A model generated the notes under the pieces. It did no database searches, had not been told where the DNA came from, and worked only from the letters and a program-made list of their open reading frames with translations. The position numbers and the translations under genes are program-made. From assembly GCA_002293625.1 (NCBI GenBank), contig DBDP01000091.1:1-6547 (forward strand): a DNA stretch of 6,547 nucleotides, written 5' to 3'. Positions 1-5,452 of the stretch are shown piece after piece. Source of the DNA: Clostridiales bacterium UBA929. Lineage in GTDB: Bacteria; Bacillota; Clostridia; Oscillospirales; UBA929. Position 1 is the stretch's first letter. Each line of letters opens with the position of its first letter.

Positions 1-1704
1 GGTAACCGTCTGTCCGGGATAGTAGGTTTGCTTATCCGAAGTCTTCTTCGTTACCACGTCGGCACCTGTCGGCGTACTCGTTCCCACCTGCGGACCGCTC
101 GGCGTGGTTCCCGTAGCGGGTCCCGTCGAGGTTCCCGTAGGTGTCCGGCTGGGTGTCGAGGAGGTGACGACCGCCGTGTTTCCGAGGCTTGTAGCGCCGG
201 TTGACACGGTCCCCCGGATTTGCAATGTCTGCATACTGCCGTTTGTTGTTGTCGCGCCGCTGGGTCCGGGCGGCGGCATATCGGGTAAATCCAACGGGCT
301 TGACCACGGATACCAGCTTGAGCCGGTGGTACCCATCCTAAACTGCTGGTTTTGCACAGTAGAAGGAGGGTTGTCGCTGAGCGATATACCCGTCGCCGTG
401 GACGGACCGTTGTTCGTCACCGTGATGGTGTATATGATCGTTTCGCCGGGGCTATAGATAGGCGGGTTCTTATCCGCCATCTTCGTTACTTTTATATCCG
501 CTGTGGCGGGAACCTTCGGCTCGTTCGCGCCGGAGGGTGTCGTGCCGCTGGCGGGAGGATTCTTGCCGTCTGCGCCGGTAGCCGTGTTGGCGAGGCTCGT
601 CGCGCCGGTGGCGACGGTACCGATGACGGTTATTGTTGCCGTAGCGCCGGGAGCGAGCGACGCGAGCGTGATGCCGTTCGAAGCAGGCCAATCCTGCGGA
701 ACACCCCTGCCGATTCGATAGCTTGCGCCGGTAACACCGGCCGGCAGCCGGTCAGTCAACGCGATTGCGTCGGAAGCCATCGTACCGCTGTTGCCGACGA
801 CGATCGTGTAAGTGATCGTGTCGCCGGGGAAGTAGGTGGTCTTATCCGCCGTTTTGGTTACGTTGAGCTTTGACCCTCCCACGTTCGGACCGCTGACGGT
901 CGTGCCGGTGCTGGTGTTTGTGCCGCCGCTCGGATTCTTTGTGGGCGTTGATGTGACCGCCGTGTTCATGAGAGAACCGGTAGCGTTCGCCGCGACGGTT
1001 CCGGTGATTTTGATTGTCGCGGTTTGTCCAGACGGCAGATCGTTCAGCGTGACGCCGCTGACCCACGCGCCCTGCGACATGGTCGCGCCCTGCGGGCTGA
1101 GAACCGTGTACTGCGGATTTGATATGCCGGTCGGAACCGAGTCTTTGACGTAAGGGGTCTTTGCCGTACTGGGGCCCGCGTTTCCGACATTAATCGTATA
1201 GGTAACCGTCTCGCCCGGGTTGTAGTTTTCTTTATCCGCGGTTTTGGTTGTCGTGACGTTCGCGCGCGTGCCGTCGTCGACGGCGACATAGACGGTGTTG
1301 CTCTTATCGGTATAGGTGATCGGCGTGGGTTTGTTGTTTTCCGAGTTGAAGTTGTAGGTATACGACACGGTTGAGTTATTAGGCGCTTCGTTAGCTGTAT
1401 GGGGAGACGGATTGGTGCGGTTTGGAACGCTGTTTACCCGCGCCTTGAAGGTAATCGTAACGGTTTGGTCTTTTACTATGTTACCGAGCGAAAACCCGTC
1501 GTTCGGGTTATAGCTTGTCTGTGTGGTTCCGTTTACCGTGACGCTGCCGGATTCAAACGTGAGTTCGGGGGGTAGAATATCCTGAAATTGCGTGTTATCC
1601 GCTTCGTTCGACAACGTGTTTTTAACCGTAAACGAATAGGTTACAACGTCGTTCACCTTAGCTTCGGTAAGGTCGGCGTTGTTAACCTTTTTCGTCTGGT
1701 TAAC
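1..1704 (-). repeat. Tandem DUF11-type repeat domains (four complete, fifth begun)
   Basis: The repeats are seen at protein level. Unit 1 is residues 406-552 (1704-1264), unit 2 is 553-682 (1263-874), unit 3 is 683-805 (873-505), unit 4 is 806-953 (504-61), and unit 5 starts at 954 (60-1). Units 2-5 open with a KTADK-like motif (KTADK, KTADK, KMADK, KTSDK), then Y-x-PG-[ED/Q]-T-[IV]-x-YTI. This is followed by a D-x-xP segment and a late GTV...NTA strand. The motif lysines are 130, 124 and 146 residues apart, so the units vary in length, mostly in Thr/Ser/Pro/Gly linkers after NTA. Unit 1 is the most divergent (TKKVNNADL, DVVTYSFTV, and a late SNTVYV) and could instead be an isopeptide-forming fimbrial-type domain. 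Recurring short DNA matches near 446, 824 and 1212 (cgccggg-like) reflect the PGE/PGD motif. Confidence 0.85.
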
Positions 1705-2919
1705 GCCGGCGGGAGGCGGGTCTGTCGGCTTGGGATTTGCCGGTACGCCCAGCACCTGAATATCGTCGAGTGCGAAGTCGTTGCCGTTATTGATACCGCC
1801 TCTCTGCTCCACCTGTATGGTCAGCTTTCTGGTATTGGGGCCGGTTCCGATGACGTCGCCGTACTGTTTCCACTCAGGCATGTTAAAGTTCTTTGGCATC
1901 GGGCCGCCGAGATCGCTGCTGTACAGCGTAGCGCCGGTATCGTCTTTCACGATGAGCTTTACCTGCGGATCAGCGTACGGAATATCAATTGGGTTCCTGT
2001 ACTGATCCCGACCCACATATGTAGAATCTTTTGTGAGGTTCATGAACCACGCGCTGATGAGGTACTTGCTGTTCGGTTCGACGGTTACGTCCTGCGACAA
2101 CACGGTTGTGGTGTTGGTTCCGCCGTTAAAGGTGAGGAACCTGTCCATCTCATTGCCCTTCGTATGTCCCGAGAGGTTCCACCAAGTAGCGCCGGACACC
2201 CTCGAGTTGCGGTCGACATACGCGCCTTCCGGCGGGTTTTGGCCGGTGGTGCTATATGCATACCCCGAACCGATCGGGTAAGACGACTCATAACTCTCCG
2301 CCGGTTTGCCCTGCGGATATGTACCCATGTTGCCGCCGTCAAGCCCGGTCAGCTTGTTTTCCGTCAGACCCGCTATATCGTTTTGATTAACGTTTACGAA
2401 TGACGTATATTTCACGGGACCGTTCGATATGGTGAGATAACTGCTTAAGGATTTGTTCCTGGCAAACATATTGTTGTTGTTGCTGTCTATCTTGGTTCCC
2501 TTATTATCATAGACGTCCGAACCCTGTATCCTAAACTTCTTAGTAGTCTCGCCGACGCCGTCTATGGCGCTTTCGCCGCCCTTTAGTTTGGCGTTCCAAA
2601 CAGCTCTGTTCGGTTGATTCGGATCCGCGCTAATAAGCGGCGTAACGCCGCCGTCCGTGATAATCGGCTTTGTTTCAGGCCAGTTGAACGAGTAGCTCCC
2701 AACCGCGCCGGGCTTCGGGAACCAGTCGGCTTTTTCAACGATCTGATAATTACCGTCCGGGACGTCATTGAAGGTATAGTTACCGTTAGAGTCGGTCAGA
2801 ACCGCAATCGTTCTGCCATCGTCAGTATTTTGCAGGACAATCGGGATGCCGGCCATCCCGGTGCCGGCGCCGTCGTAAGTTCGGTTCGAGTCATATTTCA
2901 GACTGCCGGATAGATTCAT
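1..2919 (-). CDS. Large SdrD-B/DUF11 repeat surface-type protein, C-terminus beyond window
   Basis: This frame is open for 973 codons and runs off the left edge, so the 3' end is missing. The ATG at 2919 is preceded by an AAAGGA ribosome-binding site 8 nt away, and an in-frame TAA (2935-2937) rules out a longer protein. Residues 3-63 resemble an SdrD-B/CnaB beta-sandwich (SGSLKYDSN, then a TDSNGNYTF turn and DGNYQIVE). Residues 64-173 are unassigned and include an Asn run at 147-150. Residues 174-393 resemble a galactose-binding-like or carbohydrate-binding module (KYLISAWFMN, ending ALDDIQVLGVP). From about residue 406 onward come DUF11-type repeats. I find no cysteine in the visible protein and a high Thr/Ser/Asn/Pro/Gly content, as in exported adhesins or surface-layer-like proteins. 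However, no signal peptide or membrane segment is visible, and any sorting motif would lie outside the window. The exact role is unknown. Adhesion or cell-envelope structure is an inference from the domains. Confidence 0.9.
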   Translation of the reverse strand, partial: MNLSGSLKYDSNRTYDGAGTGMAGIPIVLQNTDDGRTIAVLTDSNGNYTFNDVPDGNYQIVEKADWFPKPGAVGSYSFNWPETKPIITDGGVTPLISADPNQPNRAVWNAKLKGGESAIDGVGETTKKFRIQGSDVYDNKGTKIDSNNNNMFARNKSLSSYLTISNGPVKYTSFVNVNQNDIAGLTENKLTGLDGGNMGTYPQGKPAESYESSYPIGSGYAYSTTGQNPPEGAYVDRNSRVSGATWWNLSGHTKGNEMDRFLTFNGGTNTTTVLSQDVTVEPNSKYLISAWFMNLTKDSTYVGRDQYRNPIDIPYADPQVKLIVKDDTGATLYSSDLGGPMPKNFNMPEWKQYGDVIGTGPNTRKLTIQVEQRGGINNGNDFALDDIQVLGVPANPKPTDPPPAGVNQTKKVNNADLTEAKVNDVVTYSFTVKNTLSNEADNTQFQDILPPELTFESGSVTVNGTTQTSYNPNDGFSLGNIVKDQTVTITFKARVNSVPNRTNPSPHTANEAPNNSTVSYTYNFNSENNKPTPITYTDKSNTVYVAVDDGTRANVTTTKTADKENYNPGETVTYTINVGNAGPSTAKTPYVKDSVPTGISNPQYTVLSPQGATMSQGAWVSGVTLNDLPSGQTATIKITGTVAANATGSLMNTAVTSTPTKNPSGGTNTSTGTTVSGPNVGGSKLNVTKTADKTTYFPGDTITYTIVVGNSGTMASDAIALTDRLPAGVTGASYRIGRGVPQDWPASNGITLASLAPGATATITVIGTVATGATSLANTATGADGKNPPASGTTPSGANEPKVPATADIKVTKMADKNPPIYSPGETIIYTITVTNNGPSTATGISLSDNPPSTVQNQQFRMGTTGSSWYPWSSPLDLPDMPPPGPSGATTTNGSMQTLQIRGTVSTGATSLGNTAVVTSSTPSRTPTGTSTGPATGTTPSGPQVGTSTPTGADVVTKKTSDKQTYYPGQTVT

Positions 2920-2954
2920 TACAATTATCCTTTCTTAATAAAATAGGTACCCTG

Positions 2955-2988
2955 TATCAGCCGCTGCTTGTCTACTGGCGGACTGATA
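2955..2988 (-). promoter_or_regulatory. Dyad in the probable 5' untranslated region of the surface-protein gene
   Basis: TATCAGCCGC (2955-2964) pairs with GCGG-A-CTGATA (2978-2988). This gives a 10-bp stem with one bulged A at 2982 and a 13-nt loop. It lies 36 nt upstream of the start codon. No T-run follows on either strand, so it is not an obvious intrinsic terminator. It could be an operator for a dimeric regulator or an RNA hairpin affecting translation or mRNA stability. The CTGATATCAG palindrome (2983-2992) overlaps its right arm and is an alternative reading as a protein-binding site. No regulator is recognised. Confidence 0.4.
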
Positions 2989-3003
2989 TCAGCGTATGAC
3001 TAT

Positions 3004-3034
3004 ATTATGTAGAAAAAGGATAGTTGTGAGTAAA
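3004..3034 (-). promoter_or_regulatory. Weak candidate promoter for the surface-protein gene
   Basis: Read on the minus strand, TTTACT (3034-3029) and CATAAT (3009-3004) match the -35 and -10 consensus at 4/6 and 5/6 positions, with a long 19-nt spacer. Transcription from here would include the dyad at 2955-2988 in the leader. The match is poor compared with the purC promoter and could be chance in this AT-rich stretch. An alternative sigma factor or an activator-dependent promoter is equally possible. Confidence 0.25.
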
Positions 3035-3094
3035 TATTGTAAAAAGATGTCCCAGCATGTAGCAATACAGACGGGGTATCCAAAACCTGTTACA

Positions 3095-3110
3095 CGGCGC
3101 TGGCTCGCCG
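3095..3110. other. Small GC hairpin upstream of the pur promoter
   Basis: CGGCG (3095-3099) and CGCCG (3106-3110) form a perfect 5-bp inverted repeat around a 6-nt loop, in a locally GC-rich patch. It sits 26 bases before the -35 box and has no following T-run, so it is a weak terminator candidate at best. It might be part of an operator. The rest of the 3035-3130 stretch shows nothing else I can support. Confidence 0.2.
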
Positions 3111-3136
3111 CCCGGAGAGCGTTTATTAAAAAATCA

Positions 3137-3165
3137 TTGACAACGGCAAAGCATTGCTGTATAAT
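3137..3165 (+). promoter_or_regulatory. Consensus sigma-A promoter of the purC-purB-purA operon
   Basis: TTGACA (3137-3142) and TATAAT (3160-3165) both match the housekeeping consensus perfectly, with the optimal 17-nt spacer. An AT-rich stretch just upstream (3121-3134) could act as an UP-like element. Transcription is expected to begin near 3171-3174, leaving a leader of roughly 150 nt before purC. A promoter this strong on a biosynthetic operon usually needs repression or attenuation downstream, which fits the structured leader. I found only a single GTTCG core (3168-3172) at the start site and no paired PurBox, so PurR control is not supported. Confidence 0.88.
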
Positions 3166-3171
3166 AGGTTC

Positions 3172-3319
3172 GTTGAACAAAGGCGTTCATCATATGAAGC
3201 GGAAGTCAGCTTCCTCCGATCATAACGGTCGGTCGGGTTTCTGTCCTCAGCGCGCTTCATGTGGTGGATGTCTTTTCTGTTTTTCAAGGGTAACACCATC
3301 AAGAACGGGGGCATGGATT
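3172..3319 (+). promoter_or_regulatory. Structured purC leader, possible cis-regulatory RNA of unknown class
   Basis: The transcript between promoter and purC can fold into nested stems. CATATGAAGCG (3191-3201) pairs with CGCTTCATGTG (3253-3263), giving 11 bp with one G-U. This encloses GGAAG/CTTCC (3201-3205 and 3210-3214, tetraloop) and CCGATC/GGTCGG (3216-3221 and 3227-3232, one G-U). A T-rich tract (3271-3285) follows. Together these resemble a multi-branched aptamer-like arrangement. CCTCC (3213-3217) could alternatively pair with the GGGGG (3307-3311) in front of purC and hide the ribosome-binding site. The folds were found by eye, without energy calculation. I do not recognise the conserved elements of the purine, ZTP, ykkC-family or T-box RNAs. 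The same stretch is stop-free in the purC frame, so a coding explanation competes. Confidence 0.4.
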
Positions 3320-4030
3320 ATGAATGAAGTCCTGTATGAGGGGAAATCGAAAGCAATTTACCCTGGTCCGAACGAAGAGAGTTTGCTCCTTCGTTTTACG
3401 GACAACGCCACCGCGTTTAACGGGGAAAAGAAAGCCGTTCTCCGGGGTAAAGGCAAGCTAAACGCCGCCATCTCAAACCTGATTTACATCTACCTCATGG
3501 AAAACGGCGTGGAGACGCACCTGATTAACGCCGTTGACGACGTGACCGTGCTTGTGAAGAAAGCCGACATCGTCATGGTTGAGGTCATCGTCAGGAATTT
3601 CGCGGCCGGCAGTTTCACCAAAAAGTACGGCGTCCCCGAAGGCACCCCCCTGCAGAACACGACGGTTGAGTTCAGCCTGAAAAACGACAGCTTGGGAGAC
3701 CCGGTCATCAACGGCAACCACATCACCGCCCTCGGTCTCGCGACGCGGCCAGAACTTGAGGTCATGACCAGTCAGGCGGCGAAGATCAACAAGCTGTTAC
3801 AGACGCTGTTTACGCAAGCGGGGATCACATTGGTTGATTTCAAACTGGAGTTCGGCAGGTGCGGCGGCAAACTAATCCTCTGCGATGAGATTTCCCCGGA
3901 TTCCTGCCGCCTGTGGGATATGAAGACAAACCAAAAGCTCGACAAAGACCGTTTCAGGCGCGACCTCGGCGGCGTACTAGACAGTTACCGCGAAATTCTA
4001 AGGAGGCTTCAGAATGTCCGAAAGGTATGA
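3320..4030 (+). CDS. purC: Phosphoribosylaminoimidazole-succinocarboxamide synthase (SAICAR synthetase)
   Basis: This cytoplasmic enzyme of de novo purine synthesis joins CAIR and L-aspartate using ATP to give SAICAR, the substrate of PurB encoded next. The protein is 236 residues, the usual length for bacterial PurC. The N-terminus MNEVLYEGKSKAIY carries the lysine-rich nucleotide-binding strand. Both family signatures are present: VEVIVRNFAAGS (87-98) and VDFKLEFG (172-179). The conserved DEISPDSCRLWD is at 189-200. The ATG at 3320 was chosen because it aligns with the family start and follows a GGGGG at 3307-3311 (8-nt spacer), although this is not an ideal Shine-Dalgarno. The frame stays open upstream, and an in-frame ATG at 3194 would add 42 residues unlike any PurC I know. 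The gene is first in the operon, and its last 17 nt overlap purB. Confidence 0.97.
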   Translation: MNEVLYEGKSKAIYPGPNEESLLLRFTDNATAFNGEKKAVLRGKGKLNAAISNLIYIYLMENGVETHLINAVDDVTVLVKKADIVMVEVIVRNFAAGSFTKKYGVPEGTPLQNTTVEFSLKNDSLGDPVINGNHITALGLATRPELEVMTSQAAKINKLLQTLFTQAGITLVDFKLEFGRCGGKLILCDEISPDSCRLWDMKTNQKLDKDRFRRDLGGVLDSYREILRRLQNVRKV

Positions 4031-5441
4031 AAACCCTCTATGCAAGCGGTATGCCGGAGCGGAGATGCAGTACATATTCTCCGGCGACAATAAATTTTCC
4101 ACATGGCGCAAACTGTGGGTCGCGCTCGCCGAAAGCCAGAAGGAATTGGGGCTTGACATCAGCGACGGTCAAATCGGCGAGATGAAGGCGCACCAGAACG
4201 ACGTCAACTATGTAACGGCGGAACGGTATGAAGCCGAGACGCGCCACGACGTTATGGCGCACATCCTCGCTTATGGGGAGCAGTGTCCCGCGGCGAAACC
4301 CATCATCCATCTCGGCGCGACCTCCTGCTACGTGGGGGACAATACTGACATCATTTTGCAGCGTTCGGCCCTGCTGCGTATTAAAAAGCTGCTTCTCAAC
4401 GCCGTCGCGGCTCTGTACGGCTTCGTCGAGCGTTATCAATCGCTTCCTTGTCTTGCTTATACGCACTTTCAGGCGGCGCAGCCGACCACGCTCGGCAAGC
4501 GGGCGGCGCTATGGATACAGGATCTGCTGTTTGACTTTGAGCGGCTTACGTTTACCCTTGAAACCCTGCGGTTCCCCGGTTGCAAAGGCACGACGGGTAC
4601 GGGCGCGAGTTTCCTAAGCCTGTTTGACGGCGACCACGAAAAGGTTAAAGAGCTGGAGCGAAAAATCGCCTCCCGTATGGGGTTTGACAAGATATATCCT
4701 GTCGGAGGGCAGACATACTCCCGTAAGGTGGATTACGATACGTTGTCGGTGCTGTCGGGAATCGCGCAAAGCGCGTATAAGTTTTCAAACGACATCCGTC
4801 TGCTCTCCCACCTAAAAGAGGTTGACGAACCGTTCGGTGACGCGCAGGTCGGCTCCAGCGCCATGGCATATAAGCGCAACCCGATGAGGAGCGAACGCAT
4901 CGCTTCCCTCGCGCGGTATATCACCGTCAACGCACTGAATCCCGCGCTGACCGCCAGCGCCCAATGGTTTGAGCGGACGCTCGACGACTCCGCGAACCGG
5001 CGTATTTCAATCCCCGAGGCGTTCCTCGCCACCGACGCGGTTTTGTCGCTCGTCATCAATGTCGCGGGCGGGCTGACCGTTTATCCGCGAATGATTGAGA
5101 AGCACCTGCGTGAGGAACTGCCGTTTATGGCGACCGAAACGATTTTGATGCACTGCGTGAAAAAAGGCGGCGACAGACAACTGCTTCACGAGCGCTTACG
5201 TCTGCATTCGCTGGAGGCCGCGAAACAAATCAAGCTGGACGGCGGGGAAAACGATCTGCTGGGGCGCATCTTAGGCGATTCCGCGTTCGGTCTGACGGAG
5301 GAGGAACTGAACGCCCTGCTGGATGCCGCAAAGTTCACCGGCAGAGCGGCGGAACAGACAGAGGAGTTTTTATTTGAAACCAAGAAGGTACTTGACGCGA
5401 ACAAAGATCTGCTGGGCGAGAGCGTAAATATTACGGTGTAG
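4014..5441 (+). CDS. purB: Adenylosuccinate lyase
   Basis: This cytoplasmic enzyme of the fumarase/aspartase superfamily removes fumarate twice in purine synthesis: SAICAR to AICAR, and adenylosuccinate to AMP. It has 475 residues, the long form resembling animal ADSL rather than the roughly 430-residue Bacillus type. Visible motifs are TRHDVMAH (76-83, His78 a likely catalytic histidine), HLGATSCYVGDNTD (99-112), THFQAAQPTTLGKR (150-163, His151 the other likely catalytic histidine) and the superfamily signature GSSAMAYKRNPMRSE (280-294, flexible loop with the catalytic serine). Two positions I recall as Pro in animal enzymes are Ala here (154 and 285). The start is fixed by AGGAGG at 4001-4006, 7 nt before the ATG and inside purC. 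The 17-nt overlap with purC suggests coupled translation. All expected active-site segments are present and the gene looks intact. Confidence 0.98.
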   Translation: MSERYENPLCKRYAGAEMQYIFSGDNKFSTWRKLWVALAESQKELGLDISDGQIGEMKAHQNDVNYVTAERYEAETRHDVMAHILAYGEQCPAAKPIIHLGATSCYVGDNTDIILQRSALLRIKKLLLNAVAALYGFVERYQSLPCLAYTHFQAAQPTTLGKRAALWIQDLLFDFERLTFTLETLRFPGCKGTTGTGASFLSLFDGDHEKVKELERKIASRMGFDKIYPVGGQTYSRKVDYDTLSVLSGIAQSAYKFSNDIRLLSHLKEVDEPFGDAQVGSSAMAYKRNPMRSERIASLARYITVNALNPALTASAQWFERTLDDSANRRISIPEAFLATDAVLSLVINVAGGLTVYPRMIEKHLREELPFMATETILMHCVKKGGDRQLLHERLRLHSLEAAKQIKLDGGENDLLGRILGDSAFGLTEEELNALLDAAKFTGRAAEQTEEFLFETKKVLDANKDLLGESVNITV

Positions 5442-5446
5442 GAGGG
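5440..5446 (+). promoter_or_regulatory. purA ribosome-binding site overlapping the purB stop codon
   Basis: AGGAGGG begins at the second base of the purB TAG stop (5439-5441) and lies 6-7 nt before the purA ATG at 5453. Ribosomes ending purB therefore finish on the purA Shine-Dalgarno. This favours translational coupling and fixes the purA start. Confidence 0.85.
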
Positions 5447-5452
5447 TTTGTT

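Noticed and set aside
1..1260. Regularly spaced similar DNA segments suggestive of CRISPR or intergenic repeats
   Set aside because: Spacing is several hundred bases and the similarity follows the coding frame, so it is explained by the DUF11 protein repeats.
1588..2403. 271-codon open frame on the plus strand, plus smaller ones at 104-457, 352-873 and 836-1153
   Set aside because: They lie wholly opposite the long minus-strand surface gene, have no ribosome-binding site or recognisable domain, and are low-complexity Arg/Val-rich shadows of its repeats.
2471..2482. Short TTG tandem run as a phase-variation tract
   Set aside because: Only about four triplets and in frame, encoding an Asn run. 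Slippage would change residue number, not the reading frame.
3168..3178. PurBox (CCGAAC-type) pair for PurR near the transcription start
   Set aside because: Only one GTTCG core is present, with no second box at a suitable spacing.
2989..3180. Minus-strand 63-codon frame ending in a hydrophobic stretch, considered as a detached signal peptide for the surface protein
   Set aside because: It stops at 2989, 70 bases before the surface ATG, its hydrophobic part is at the C-terminal end without a cleavage site, and it covers the pur promoter. It looks like chance.
2996..3319. PurC starting at the first ATG of the open frame (2996), giving 344 residues
   Set aside because: The consensus promoter at 3137-3165 lies inside it, so most of it would not be transcribed, and the family N-terminus begins at 3320.
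3172..3319. Known riboswitch or T-box in the purC leader
   Set aside because: I could not find the T-box AGGGTGGNACCGCG sequence, the paired loops of the purine riboswitch, or the conserved ZTP and ykkC cores.
4038..4466. 142-codon minus-strand frame inside purB
   Set aside because: It is antisense to a clearly real and complete purB, with no start signal or recognisable product.
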